Counted from the first letter of the stretch, positions 8,344-18,538 are shown. The stretch is DNA of 64,000 bases from Dyadobacter sp. NIV53 (GCF_019711195.1 NZ_CP081299.1:4932501-4996500); one strand, 5' to 3'. The notes: a model not told the origin generated them from the sequence alone. Made by a program: numbers and translations.

Positions 8344-9408
8344 ATGACTGGTTCAATCTCCGGAACAAAGCAGAAATTCTGGAATTTCTCCCCCGGTTTT
8401 TTTCTGATCAATTTTTTAATAGCATTTGGCATTACCTTTTCTTTTTGCCCTGTTTGTTATTCAAGCCTGGACGGTTTGAAACAAATCTGGGAGAGCTTTT
8501 TCATTTCCTTTATCATTTCCATGACATTAAGTTATGGGAGTTCCAGATTCGAAAGATATTTTGACAAGCAAATTCCATGGATCCATTATCCTGCGAAAAG
8601 GATGATCCTGGAAACACTTTCTTACATGACCTATGCATTTTGTTCAACCTATGTCATCATTGTACTTTTTGTATTGCTGAGAAACCGGAGCTATACTTTA
8701 AACAATCTCCCATGGAAGGAGCTCGTATCAGACACGAAAATGCCTATGATTCTGGCTTTTGTAATTAGTGCTACTTTTATCAGCCGTTCATTTTTAATCG
8801 AATGGCGTAAAGCAGCTATTGAAACGGAGCAACTCAAAACAGAGAGATACGCCCAGCAATATCAGTCACTGAAAGATCAGCTGAATCCGCATTTTCTTTT
8901 TAATTCACTAAATGTGCTGAATAATCTGGTATATGACAATCCGGATATGGCTTCCAGATTTATTGGGCAGCTATCTAAAATCTATCGTTATGTGCTAGAT
9001 GTGCAGCAGGAAGAGCTGGTTGAGCTGCAAAAAGAACTTGAATTTGCGGAAAACTATTTATCGTTACAAAAAATACGTTTTGAAGAAGGATTACAGTACA
9101 AAATTCAGGTTGATAAAAATAAAACAGGTTTTTTACCTCCACTTTCTTTACAATTGTTATTGGAAAATGCGATCAAGCATAACATTGCTTCCATGGCAAA
9201 TCCACTTTACATTGACATCATGTTAGATGGAAATTTTTTGATTATAAAAAATAATCTGCAGGTTAGAAGCAGCCTGCCAGAAGATTCAGCAGGAATTGGA
9301 TTGCCAAATATCAGAAAGCGATATGAATTATTGAGCAGCGAAAATATGTCTGCCGAAGATGTGAATGGTTATTTCGTAGTTAAACTGCCACTGTTGAAAT
9401 TGTCGTAG
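8344..9408 (+). CDS. LytS/YehU-type sensor histidine kinase
   Basis: The 354-residue membrane kinase has four predicted transmembrane segments in the first 150 residues and no periplasmic sensor domain. A coiled linker and the His_kinase domain follow. The phospho-acceptor motif is LNPHFLFNSLN (histidine about residue 183). The ATP-binding N-box is LLLENAIKHN (about residue 272) and the G-box GIGLPNIRKR (about 317). It should phosphorylate the LytTR response regulator encoded 180 bases downstream. The signal is unknown. In Bacteroidota such pairs are common and often control neighbouring transport or envelope genes. Confidence 0.9.
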   Translation: MTGSISGTKQKFWNFSPGFFLINFLIAFGITFSFCPVCYSSLDGLKQIWESFFISFIISMTLSYGSSRFERYFDKQIPWIHYPAKRMILETLSYMTYAFCSTYVIIVLFVLLRNRSYTLNNLPWKELVSDTKMPMILAFVISATFISRSFLIEWRKAAIETEQLKTERYAQQYQSLKDQLNPHFLFNSLNVLNNLVYDNPDMASRFIGQLSKIYRYVLDVQQEELVELQKELEFAENYLSLQKIRFEEGLQYKIQVDKNKTGFLPPLSLQLLLENAIKHNIASMANPLYIDIMLDGNFLIIKNNLQVRSSLPEDSAGIGLPNIRKRYELLSSENMSAEDVNGYFVVKLPLLKLS

Positions 9409-9587
9409 TGAGGAGAATCTTATGTAGCAGCGGGAAATTTGAGTATAATCGTTTTTCTGCAAACAGCTAGCTGCTCCGTACCAAAAAGATAGTAAATCAA
9501 TCACAGCAATGCTCCTTAGAAGCAACCAGTTAGAAGCAAATCAATCATAAAATATTTATTAAAGTCCCATCACGGCTTCCCGACACC

Positions 9588-10340
9588 ATGCAGATCCTGA
9601 TCATTGAAGACGAAAACCTGGCTGCGAAACGCCTGATAAAACTGTTGAAAGAGCAATTACCGGATTCAGTAATCCACGGTAATCTCGATACGATAACTGC
9701 TTCCGTAGACTGGCTTAAAAGCAATCCTGAACCCGATCTGATTTTTTTGGATATTCAGCTTGCTGATGGCATTAGTTTTGAAATATTTGAAAAACTAACA
9801 ATCAATTCACCAATTATATTCTGCACCGCTTTTGATCAGTATGCCATTAAAGCATTTAAATTAAACAGCATTGATTACTTGCTGAAACCTGTTGATCCGG
9901 AAGAACTCAAAAATGCTTTAAACAAATTTCAATCTGGTAGAAAAGCGCCTGCTATTACACTTGATCAAATAAAAAACCTGCTTCATCCCACTCAGAAAAC
10001 CTTTAAAAGCCGTTTTTTAGTAAAACTTGGAGAACGGATTCAAACTGTTGTTATACAGGATATTGCCTTCTTTTACAGTGAAGACAAAGTAACTCTTTTA
10101 CAAACAAGACAAGGGAAAAAATACATCATTGATTATACACTCGATGAAGTGGAGGAAATGGTAGATCCACAATATTTTTTTCGGTTGAACAGGAAATACG
10201 TTAGTGGGATCAATGCTATTAAAGAGGTTTTTACATATTCAAACAGCCGCCTGAAAATTCACCTGGAAAATTGTAATGACAATGATATCCTTATCAGCCG
10301 GGAAAAAATGGGTCTGTTCAAAAGCTGGCTCGGGCAATAG
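9588..10340 (+). CDS. LytTR-family response regulator
   Basis: The 250-residue regulator has an N-terminal receiver domain (acidic pocket IEDEN near residue 6, phospho-acceptor in DLIFLDIQ about residue 55, lysine in YLLKPVD about 103). A C-terminal LytTR DNA-binding domain (about residues 145-250) includes FFYSEDKV and the FFRLNRKYVSGINAI block. It is the partner of the upstream kinase and should bind promoter DNA as a transcription factor. The 180-base gap from the kinase contains no other gene. Targets cannot be told from this window. Confidence 0.9.
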   Translation: MQILIIEDENLAAKRLIKLLKEQLPDSVIHGNLDTITASVDWLKSNPEPDLIFLDIQLADGISFEIFEKLTINSPIIFCTAFDQYAIKAFKLNSIDYLLKPVDPEELKNALNKFQSGRKAPAITLDQIKNLLHPTQKTFKSRFLVKLGERIQTVVIQDIAFFYSEDKVTLLQTRQGKKYIIDYTLDEVEEMVDPQYFFRLNRKYVSGINAIKEVFTYSNSRLKIHLENCNDNDILISREKMGLFKSWLGQ

Positions 10341-10401
10341 TTATTGACATTTTTTGATGTAAAATTGATTGCTAATTTAGACTGCAGGAAAGGATCAGGT
10401 C

Positions 10402-10432
10402 AAAAAAAATCCGGACGCTACCGCCCGGACTA
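10402..10432 (-). terminator. Terminator of the PVC-type cytochrome gene
   Basis: Minus-strand stem AGTCCGG / CCGGATT with a roughly 10-base loop is followed by eight T (plus-strand A run 10402-10409). It lies 25 bases beyond the stop codon at 10457. Confidence 0.65.
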
Positions 10433-10456
10433 ACTTTATAATTTTGCAAAAAGCTT

Positions 10457-13400
10457 CTATTTTTTCAATCCTGACAAAAATTCAACTACGTCGCGGATTT
10501 CTCTTTTTGACATAATACTTCCCATAGGAGGCATACTGGATGGTACATTATCACGTTTGGCAATTCTTGCTACCGGAATTTTCAGTGGTTCTGCTTCCGA
10601 GGTTTTAAGTACCAGTTCATGATCATTTTCAGCAGTAAGTATTCCGGCTGCGGTTTGTCCGTCTTTTAACGTAAGCATAACCATACCGAATCCCGGAGAG
10701 ATACGTGCACTCGGTTCTACCAATGCCTGGAGAATTTGCTCACGCGAAAGTATGTTACCAATATTAGAAAGATTCGGGCCTACTTCTCCGCCCTGTCCGC
10801 CAATGGAATGGCATCTAACACATTCAGCCGCAGAGTTGGTCATAAAATAACGACGGCCTAATTGCGCATTTCCGCCAACCAGAGCATCCTGAAAATCAGC
10901 AACAGTTTCTCCGTTTGAACGCATAGGAGCCAGTTTGGCAATTAAAGAAGTTGACTTCGTTGAATCTACCGCTTCGCCCAGGTCTAATGCAAGACTTTGA
11001 GGAAGTTGTTTCCCAGACAATTTATCGATCAGGTTAACAAAAATTGTTTCTGTTTTGTCAACGGGTAAAGTTCCTAAAACGCGTAACATCTGCTGTTGCT
11101 CTTTAACGCTTCCTTTATCAAAAATTGTTTTTGAAATATCGGATAAAGCTTCTTTTGACATGGTCACACTTCCTACCATTCCAAGAGCCGCCGTGCGTAC
11201 ATCGGCATCGGCATCAGTCATGCCCTTTTTCATAACCGACTCCATGTCCGTATATTTCAGTTCGTTCAATGCAGTTAACATCGCAGCACGTACTTTCGGA
11301 TCTTTATGGTCATTCAAAATTTTGGCAAGTGCTGTATTATTGTCCGACATCCCCAAATTGGTAAGCATCTGAGACGCTGCAACCAAAATAGTGGCATCAT
11401 CATCAGCCAATAAGTCACTGATAATAGGTTGGATTTTGTTTTTCACAACAGCCGGATTTCTTTCAATCACACCTCTGTAACGTCCGTCCACACGGTCCAT
11501 TACCGAAGGGCTGGCCCAGGTTCCGAGTGCAGCCAGTGCTTCTGCTCGAACGCCTTTTTCAATATCTTTCCTTTTAGCAAATGAAACTAAATCATTTAAT
11601 TGCTGATCTCCGCCTACTCTTAAAGACGCATTGATAGCACGTCTTAATAATGGCTCGGAAGTGAATCTCTTTTCATTTAAAGTAGCAGCAAGTGCTGGTA
11701 AAGCACCAGGAATGGACAGGTCGTCATTAATTGCGCGTGCAGCTTCTGTTGCAATGTATTCGTCTTTATCCTGCAAAAACAAGCTTACTTTTTCATTCTT
11801 CAATCTGCGTAAAACAAGAACAGCAGCTATACGAAGCGATTTGTTTGGATTATTTGCAAGAGCAGCGATAGGCTCAACTTCTCCGATCCGTGACAATGCC
11901 AATACGGCGGCGTGTCTTAGATAAACATCCGTGTCATTGTTGGTTTTGATCATTTCCAGCAACGGAGCAACAGCTGTTTTTTCCTGAATACGTCCCAAAG
12001 CCTGCGCACCAAAAAACTGTACACGCGGGTTTTTGCTGGATAACATAGGTATCAGCATAGGGCCTGCTTCTGCTATTTTTTCGTCACCTAATACTTTGGC
12101 AGCCTGTGCTGTAATTTCTTCATCCGAATCTTTCAAAAGAGCCAGCAATGCATTTCCATAGGCTTTATCCTGCCTGGTAAGCTGGCCCATTCCCCAAATG
12201 CCATGAATCCTGGCCAGTTGGTTACCGGTTTGTGCGATAGCTTTGCTGAATACTGCTGCACCTTTTGCGCCTCTCGTAGCCAGTTCAAACTGGGATTTAA
12301 GCCTGATCCGCATATCAGGATTTGAAAGTAATGTCAGTAACATATCCTCAGCTTGTACAGTATAATTAAGCTGCATCAAACGTTTGGTCTCAATTCTTAA
12401 TTCTTTCAGGTCATTTTTATTATCAGCCACATCCAGTTTCCATACACGCCCGTAATTTTTAGTATCCCAGCCGTTGATCCAGTCGGCTACATATAGTGCG
12501 CCATCCGGCCCGAAACGGATGCCAGTAGGTAATATTCCGCTCAGAATATTTTTCTCGCCATCAAGTACAAATGATGCACCTTTTGATTTTAATCCAAATG
12601 ACCAGATCGGCGAACGTGCAGGATTTCCTACGAATTCAACCAGAAAAAATTTGTTTTTCCATTCCTTACCCAAAGCAGTTCCGGGATTATACTGCATACC
12701 AGTCGGGCCGTTATGGAAATTCTGGATAGGAGGAATAATGTACGCAGCCTGTCCATCCCAACGCGGTACATATAGTTTTTCATCCATCCATACTTTATAA
12801 CTGTTATTCTTTGGATCCGTGTATTTACCATACTGCCAGTTGGATCTCCATCCTGCGTCAGATCCTTCCACAACGTGTACAAGTCTTTCACTTTCGCCCG
12901 GATGGTCACCATCATTATCCGAACTGATCAGATTGCCAAATTCATCAAAAACAAATTCGTGTGTATTACGAAGCCCGTCGGCGAAAATTTCAAATTTGCT
13001 GCCATCCGGGTTCGATCTTGCTATAACACCAGAGTTGGGATGTTCGTGTTTTATACCTTCTGCATCGGTAATGTTGGCACCAATGTCACCAATGTTCCAG
13101 TAGATTTTTCCATCTGGCCCTTCTGATCGGATTAGACATTCCGTGACCGCCAAAGCCAATGTGAACGCCGTAACCATGGCTGATTGATGTTTTTTTATCA
13201 TAAATCCCGTCATTATTCGTATCGGTAATTCTCCAGAGGTCAGGAGCAATGGCTACAAATGCATCTTTAGCACGTACGAGAACTCCACCTGCTACATCCG
13301 ATATTTCCTCAAAAAAATCACTTAAAACGCGTACAGAAATATCTGCAATCCCATCATTATTAGTGTCTTCCAGTCGCCATACCTCGTCTTTTTCAACGGC

Positions 13401-13880
13401 TAAGTCATGCCAGTCATGCACACCATCACCGTTCAGGTCTTTTAACCAAGAATTTTCCTTGCTTTTTTCGGGTGCAAAAGTACTGCGTAAAAATGCGCGG
13501 CGGTCTTCAACAGTTTGCATTGCAATGGATTGCGTCATCCAGTTACGATGTCCGCGGATATCAAATTCTGAATTTTTCTGACGATTGGTCCTGTTCAAAT
13601 AAACTCTTCCCATATCATCAATTGTAATCGCAACCGGATCAGGAGCCAGGGAATCAGATGCCCAAAGATCCAGTTTTAATCCGTCTCCAAGTTTTATGGC
13701 AGTTTTCTCACGTATTTCTTTGGCTCTGACTTTTCCAACAGCCGCATCTTCCTTAATAACCATAGCTGATTCAAGAATTTTGGAGGTATTGGAAGGGGCC
13801 ATTTTCATACAGGATACTACCGCAATGGCAACTATTCCTGTAATAATAACGGGTTTTCGGAAAAAGGTTTTTGGGGTCAT
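10457..13880 (-). CDS. PVC-type heme-binding dehydrogenase/HEAT/cytochrome c lipoprotein (one frameshift)
   Basis: After repair of one extra base near 13121-13122 (TT on the plus strand) the gene encodes about 1140 residues. It has a lipoprotein signal (cysteine in VVSCMKM), then a beta-propeller dehydrogenase-like domain with EF-hand-like DTNNDGI and DLNGDGVHDW repeats. A HEAT-repeat region (about residues 500-930) follows, then a C-terminal cytochrome c domain with heme motif CVRCH. This is the layout of PVC-type CxxCH proteins, thought to oxidise sugars or related compounds in the periplasm. Deleting one T restores HGMSNPIRGPDGKIYW, the family's conserved join. The rest of both frames is intact, so this is either a sequencing error or very recent inactivation. 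Confidence 0.8.
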
Positions 13881-14007
13881 TTAATTAAGGTACTTTTTAA
13901 CGCAGAATAATAACTTGGTGTATTTAATCCTAAATGTACTAGAGAAAAACTTAAAGAGATTGTAAATACTGATTTTTACTGTTGTGAATTAAAATTAGCG
14001 GTTTACC

Positions 14008-14040
14008 AGAGAAGTCAACTTTTTAAAAGTTGACTTCTCT
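14008..14040. repeat. 33-bp palindrome, copy B (upstream of RAYT)
   Basis: AGAGAAGTCAACTTTT (14008-14023) and AAAAGTTGACTTCTCT (14025-14040) are perfect 16-bp inverted repeats around one T. It lies between two divergently transcribed genes, where no transcript would need terminating. It is identical to copy C apart from the central base. Confidence 0.85.
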
Positions 14041-14062
14041 CTTTCTAAATAAAACGTAATTA

Positions 14063-14102
14063 ATTAGTCAAATCGTTTTTAATAATAATTGGTTTGACTA
14101 AT
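14063..14102. repeat. 12-bp inverted repeat just upstream of RAYT
   Basis: ATTAGTCAAATC (14063-14074) and GGTTTGACTAAT (14091-14102) pair with one G-T wobble. It lies 50 bases before the transposase start. It may be part of the mobile cassette's left end or an operator. Confidence 0.5.
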
Positions 14103-14151
14103 TCAAAATTCATTTTATCTTGTTAACCTATTCATCAACAAACTATTAAAA

Positions 14152-14812
14152 ATGCCAATCAATGAGAAATATCTTGAATCATTTTCAGAAAATGAATTCA
14201 TGCATGTAACCTGCCGAGCGATCAGTAATGTCTTATTGTTTAGAAATGATGAAAATCTCCGCTATTTTTTAAAAAAGTATGCGGAATATAGCAACGGGTA
14301 TTTGCAGACTTATAGTTATATATTGTTGGATAATCATGTTCATTGGCTTGTAAAAACAGTTAGTAGTGAATTGCTATTTGACTTTATCAACCACATACCC
14401 GTAAAGGATCAGAAATCACACCAGAAAAAATTTATAAAGAAAGAAATCGGTTTTGAAGAAGCTGTTGAATTTCAATTCAGAGATTTTTTTATTGCATCCG
14501 CAATGGGCATATAACAAACGGTTTGACCGATCAGGAGCGTTGTTTTTAAATCCTGTCAGACGAGTGAAGATAGAAGATGAACAACATTTTACGCAAATTG
14601 TTATTTACCAGCATGCTAATGTGGTAAAACATGGAATACTTAAAAGTTTTGTGGGATATCCATGGTCTTCTTACAATTCATTATTGTCAGTTAAACCAAC
14701 AATTTTACAAAGAGACGAAGTATTGGAATGGTTTGGAGGCAGAGAGGAATTTATTCGGATACATCGGGAGCAAACAGAATACTTTTATGATATTTTTGTT
14801 TCTGTTGATTAA
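14152..14812 (+). pseudogene. REP-associated (RAYT-like, IS200/Y1) transposase, frameshifted
   Basis: The first frame encodes MPINEKYLESFSENEFMHVT..., with the HUH metal-binding motif in LLDNHVHWLVK (about residues 60-70). It then shifts at the AA of 14502-14503. Dropping one A gives FFIASAWAYNKRFDRSGALF, then IVIYQHANVVKHG with a candidate catalytic tyrosine, and GYPWSSYNS. Together these make a single-domain Y1 transposase of about 219 residues, the size of RAYT proteins. Unlike IS200 it carries no obvious element ends, but near-identical 33-bp palindromes lie 111 bases before the start and 11 bases after the stop. RAYTs mobilise such repeats in other phyla. The copy is inactive as written unless the shift is an artefact. 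Confidence 0.8.
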
Positions 14813-14823
14813 ATATGAAAAAT

Positions 14824-14856
14824 AGAGAAGTCAACTTTTCAAAAGTTGACTTCTCT
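14824..14856. repeat. 33-bp palindrome, copy C (downstream of RAYT)
   Basis: AGAGAAGTCAACTTTT (14824-14839) and AAAAGTTGACTTCTCT (14841-14856) around a central C. It is identical to copy B in 32 of 33 bases and starts 11 bases past the transposase stop. Confidence 0.85.
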
Positions 14857-14936
14857 GATATACGTAAATTGGATCCACTTTTTGAAATTTCACAGGATAT
14901 TGGCAGCTTGCAGGATAATTGACAATAAAATAAAAT

Positions 14937-15182
14937 ATGACTAATAACGATATTCTTAAAAAGCTTCGTGTAGCGCTCCATCTTCGTAATGATGAAATAA
15001 TAGCAATTCTTGCCTTAGTAAATTTTAAAGTGACCGCCAGTGAACTGGGAGCCTTGTTTCGCAAAGAAGGGCATGAAAATTACAAACCATGCGGAGACCA
15101 GTTACTACGCAATTTCCTGAATGGCCTTATTATTCATATGAGAGGCCCGCTGGAAGAAGGTGCAAAGCCGCACGAAGACTAA
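14937..15182 (+). CDS. DUF1456 family protein (YehS-like)
   Basis: The 81-residue protein matches the DUF1456 pattern: MTNNDILKKLRVALHLRNDEIIAIL, then a cysteine-containing CGDQLLRNFLNGLI and a C-terminal HMRGP. Proteobacterial YehS carries two such units (about 150 residues); here there is only one. The function of the family is unknown. The gene begins 80 bases after palindrome copy C, and no partner gene is visible. Confidence 0.75.
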   Translation: MTNNDILKKLRVALHLRNDEIIAILALVNFKVTASELGALFRKEGHENYKPCGDQLLRNFLNGLIIHMRGPLEEGAKPHED

Positions 15183-15353
15183 ACAATTACCGTTTATACT
15201 TGTTTTTATAGGCTGATTGAGCCACTTACAGTAGCTTAACAGCATTTAACCTTTCTGATCTTTCTTTTTTATCTATCTTTGGTTTTAGCCATTGCTTTTA
15301 GCTTTATGGCCTACCACCTAATATAAATCAGTTTAGTTTCATACCAAAATCAA

Positions 15354-16658
15354 ATGATAACCCAGGTTATAATTACATTAGTACTTGTCTTTCTTAACGG
15401 TTTTTTTGTTGCTGCCGAATTTGCCATTGTAAAGATCAGAGCGTCACAGCTCGAACAAAAAGCACAGGACGGCAATGCAATGGCTATTTTATCAAAAAAA
15501 ATTGTAGGGAACCTGGATGGATATCTTGCTGCTACCCAGTTTGGGATTACATTGGCTAGTTTGGGTTTGGGTTGGATAGGGGAGCCGGTTGTTTCCAAAA
15601 TCCTGATAAGCGGAATGGAATTGGTAGGTATTAGCCTTGAACCCGAACTTGCGCATCAGATTGCTTTACCGGCTGCATTTGCTATTATTACTGTACTTCA
15701 CATTGTTTTTGGTGAGCTTGCTCCAAAGTCAATAGCAATCCAGCGTCCTGAGGCCACAACTTTATTTTTATCATATCCTTTACATGGCTTTTACCTGGTT
15801 TTCAAGCCGGTTGTATGGTTGTTGAATGGTATTGCAACTTTCATTTTAAAAGGTGTTGGCATCACACCCACACATGGAAGCGAAGTACATAGCAGCGATG
15901 AATTGCGTTATCTGGTGCATCAGCAAAAGGAAAGCGGCATGATTGAAGCAGCTGATTACGATCTGATAAAAAATGCATTTAACTTTTCTGAACGTCTTGT
16001 TAAGCAGGTAATGATTCCGCGCCCGCAAGTGATTGGAATTGATATCAATGATTTTAATGAAACCAAACTTGAAAAAATCATTGAAGAAGGTTATTCAAGA
16101 ATTCCGGTTTATGAAGATACCCTGGACCAGATTGTGGGTGTATTACATTTAAAGGACTTGCTTCTTCAGATGCGAAAAGGAAATGAAATTGTGTTGCAGG
16201 AATTAATCAGGCCTATTTCAACCGTTCACGAGTCTAAACCTATCGGTGCCTTATTGAGGGATTTTCAGGTAAACCGTCAGCAAATGGCCGTGATTATTGA
16301 TGAATATGGCGGTGTTGATGGAATTATTACAATGGAAGATATTCTGGAAGAACTGGTTGGCGAAATTCAGGATGAATATGATAACGAAGTGCCGATTGTA
16401 AAAGATGAACATGATAACACTTACACCGTACTCGGATCAGCTTCCATTACAGATGTTAACGACAAATTACCTCACGATATTTCCACAGAAGGAGACTATG
16501 AAACTCTGGCTGGTTATCTGATCTGGAAATTTGGCCGGATTCCCGCAGTTGGTGAAAAACTTAAAACGAAACATTATGAATTCATTGTTTTGAAAAAGCA
16601 GCGCAGTACAATTACGCAGGTGAAAATTATTTCATTAGATAATAAGGAAGTCGTTTAA
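15354..16658 (+). CDS. CNNM/CorC (UPF0053) family membrane protein
   Basis: The 434-residue protein has an N-terminal DUF21/CNNM transmembrane domain of about four segments (about residues 1-190; LNGFFVAAEFAIVKIR and AATQFGITLASLGLGW). A CBS pair follows (about 205-330, VMIPRPQVIGID and VIIDEYGGVDGIITMEDILEELVG), then a C-terminal CorC/HlyC domain (about 350-430). The family is implicated in Mg2+ or Co2+ efflux; older hemolysin annotations are misleading. It is a lone gene. A possible -7 box TATCTTTG lies at 15274-15281, but no matching -33 element is clear. Confidence 0.9.
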   Translation: MITQVIITLVLVFLNGFFVAAEFAIVKIRASQLEQKAQDGNAMAILSKKIVGNLDGYLAATQFGITLASLGLGWIGEPVVSKILISGMELVGISLEPELAHQIALPAAFAIITVLHIVFGELAPKSIAIQRPEATTLFLSYPLHGFYLVFKPVVWLLNGIATFILKGVGITPTHGSEVHSSDELRYLVHQQKESGMIEAADYDLIKNAFNFSERLVKQVMIPRPQVIGIDINDFNETKLEKIIEEGYSRIPVYEDTLDQIVGVLHLKDLLLQMRKGNEIVLQELIRPISTVHESKPIGALLRDFQVNRQQMAVIIDEYGGVDGIITMEDILEELVGEIQDEYDNEVPIVKDEHDNTYTVLGSASITDVNDKLPHDISTEGDYETLAGYLIWKFGRIPAVGEKLKTKHYEFIVLKKQRSTITQVKIISLDNKEVV

Positions 16659-16677
16659 GATAAAAGTGCTCATAATT

Positions 16678-17367
16678 TCAAGCCTGATTATAAAGTTTAA
16701 TTACGGTTTGCCTCATTTTTTTACCTGTTTTGCTTAATACAAAAGCAATTCCTTCTGCAATATCTGTTGTCGGAATCCATGTAGTAAAATCAGCTTCCGG
16801 CATTTCATTCCGGTTTGCAGGCGTATCTATGGTGCTGGGCACAATTACCGTCGCTGTAATATTTTGTGATTCACCCTCAGCATTGATCATTTCTGCCATT
16901 TGAAATAGCATCGATTTTGATAAGGCATAAGCGAAATTTCCTGCACCTTGTTTGGCAACTAAAGCCGGCCTTGCGCCAATAAACACAAACTGGCCTCCGC
17001 CTTGTAATTTAAATTGTGCCATGAGTGGTTTTACCAGGTGAAAAGCAGTGAAAAAATTAAGCTGAATCATCTTTTCAATATCCGCTGCATCAGTTTCTGC
17101 AATCTTTCCTGGTGCATAACCTCCTACTAAAAATATACCGGCCTGAACAGAACCGGTATATTTTATTGTATCAGCTATGAAAACCGAAGCAGCATCTTTA
17201 TCCGTTAAATCAACAATTTGGGCATATACATCAGGAAATTCATTGAAAATATCAGTGCTGTGAGAACCGGTTGTTACAAACAAACGGTAGCCAAGACCTG
17301 AAAGTTTTTGTACAACATCTTTTCCCAGATTTCCTGATGCACCGGTGATAATGATGTTTTCCTGCAT
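16678..17367 (-). CDS. SDR-family NAD(P)-dependent oxidoreductase
   Basis: The 229-residue protein has the Rossmann glycine motif TGASGNLGKD near the start, a VGGYAPG segment replacing the usual NNAG, and the catalytic YALSK (Y-x-x-x-K, about residues 148-152). The serine position falls in a VFIGARPA segment, which lacks the usual Ser, so the activity may be atypical. The substrate cannot be inferred. It is downstream of galU on the same strand but separated from it by a terminator. Confidence 0.75.
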   Translation of the reverse strand: MQENIIITGASGNLGKDVVQKLSGLGYRLFVTTGSHSTDIFNEFPDVYAQIVDLTDKDAASVFIADTIKYTGSVQAGIFLVGGYAPGKIAETDAADIEKMIQLNFFTAFHLVKPLMAQFKLQGGGQFVFIGARPALVAKQGAGNFAYALSKSMLFQMAEMINAEGESQNITATVIVPSTIDTPANRNEMPEADFTTWIPTTDIAEGIAFVLSKTGKKMRQTVIKLYNQA

Positions 17368-17396
17368 GTGTTTGAGATTAAACCTGTTCTAAAAAA

Positions 17397-17427
17397 AGAG
17401 TTGTCAATTTAAAAAAATGACAACTCT
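17397..17427 (-). terminator. Terminator of galU
   Basis: Minus-strand arms AGAGTTGTCA / TGACAACTCT are followed by a T run (plus-strand A run 17391-17397). It begins 31 bases beyond the galU stop. The arms resemble the AGAGAAGTCA arms of the 33-bp palindromes (8 of 10 bases). Confidence 0.7.
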
Positions 17428-17457
17428 AAAATAACAATTTTTTATTAATTCAATGTT

Positions 17458-18324
17458 TTAATTAGCCGCCAGAAGTTCTATAAGGAATTTTCTAAATGGT
17501 TCTGCAAATTCCTTCCTTTTCAATGCAAATTCAACTGTTGTTTTAAGATAATCCAGTTTATCACCAATGTCATGACGTTTTCCTTCAATGCGGTGTGAAA
17601 AAATATTTTCACGTTTTAGTAAGAGAAGCATTGCATCAGTAAGCTGGATCTCATTGTTTTTTCCTTTTGGCGTTTGTTCAATGGTCCTGAAAATTTCCGG
17701 GGTCAAAATATAACGACCTGCTATGGCTAAGTTGGAAGGTGCCAGATCAATTGCTGGTTTTTCAATAAGCGTTGTCAGCTCCATAATTGTATCGCTTAAT
17801 GTAGTCCCACCTACAATTCCATAGCGGTTTACTTTATTGGCAGGTACTTCTTCAACTGCAATAATAGAACCGCCATATTGTTCGTAGGCATCCATCAACT
17901 GTTGCGTAACCGGAATCACAGAATCCATAATAGTGTCGCCCAGCAATACTGCAAATGGTTCATTGCCAACATGATGTCGCGCATAATAAATTGCATCACC
18001 TAATCCATTAGCTTCTTTCTGGCGAACAAAATGAACATTGGCCATATCTGCCAGTCTACGCATTTCATTGAACCACATCAGATCCTCCTTTTCTTCCAGG
18101 CGGCTTTCCAGTTCTACATTACGGTCAAAATGATCCTCAATGGCGCGTTTTCCTTTTCCTGAAATAATTAATATATCTTCAATACCGGAGTCCACTGCTT
18201 CCTGTACTACATATTGAATAGTGGGAATGTCTATAATCGGCAGCATTTCCTTTGGCATTGATTTGGTCGCTGGCAGAAATCGGGTTCCAAGTCCGGCAGC
18301 AGGTATAACAGCTTTACGAATCAT
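17458..18324 (-). CDS. galU: UTP-glucose-1-phosphate uridylyltransferase
   Basis: The 288-residue protein starts with the nucleotidyltransferase signature AVIPAAGLGTRFLPATKSMPK and contains QYVVQEAVDSGIEDILIISG, GDAIYYARHHVGNEPFAVLLGD and IEKP. The length matches bacterial GalU. It joins UTP and glucose-1-phosphate into UDP-glucose for polysaccharide and envelope sugar synthesis in the cytoplasm. The gene upstream on the same strand encodes a sugar-1-kinase of the GHMP family, so a sugar to sugar-1-P to UDP-sugar route may be encoded side by side. The 214-base gap between them holds degenerate repeats. Confidence 0.92.
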   Translation of the reverse strand: MIRKAVIPAAGLGTRFLPATKSMPKEMLPIIDIPTIQYVVQEAVDSGIEDILIISGKGKRAIEDHFDRNVELESRLEEKEDLMWFNEMRRLADMANVHFVRQKEANGLGDAIYYARHHVGNEPFAVLLGDTIMDSVIPVTQQLMDAYEQYGGSIIAVEEVPANKVNRYGIVGGTTLSDTIMELTTLIEKPAIDLAPSNLAIAGRYILTPEIFRTIEQTPKGKNNEIQLTDAMLLLLKRENIFSHRIEGKRHDIGDKLDYLKTTVEFALKRKEFAEPFRKFLIELLAAN

Positions 18325-18339
18325 AAGTTTTGGCTATCA

Positions 18340-18538
18340 GCTATCGGCTGTCGGCTTTCATACCAACGGGTCCTTTAGCAATGTGAATGAATTAATTATC
18401 GGGCTTTGGCTTTGCAGTCCTAAGTAAAAGCGTTTAACCCTTGTTTGAATTTTTTATTTGACAGTAAAATAATGTTGCTTATCTCAATAAATTGACATCG
18501 AATTAAGAACTGATTGCTGAAAGCCGATTGCCGACGGC
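18340..18538. repeat. Degenerate inverted repeats between GHMP kinase and galU
   Basis: GCTATCGGCTGTCGGCTTTCA (18340-18360) and the inverse of 18518-18538 agree in 17 of 21 bases. The left copy is itself part of a degenerate direct repeat of a TCGGCT unit. The two copies lie close to the ends of the gap, leaving the middle (18361-18517) as the likely galU promoter region. Confidence 0.5.

Noticed and set aside
13086..13249. N-terminus of the large cytochrome gene as read from 13249
   Set aside because: Those residues are out-of-frame translation; the true N-terminal part is the 13880 frame, joined near 13121.
14453..14812. An independent 119-residue gene after the first part of the transposase
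   Set aside because: It continues the transposase sequence (WAYNKRFDRSGALF) in another frame; its apparent N-terminus is out-of-frame translation of the first part.
14824..14856. Simple transposase terminator
   Set aside because: It could end the transcript, but there is no U-tract and the identical copy B lies between divergent genes, so a repeat-family explanation fits both.
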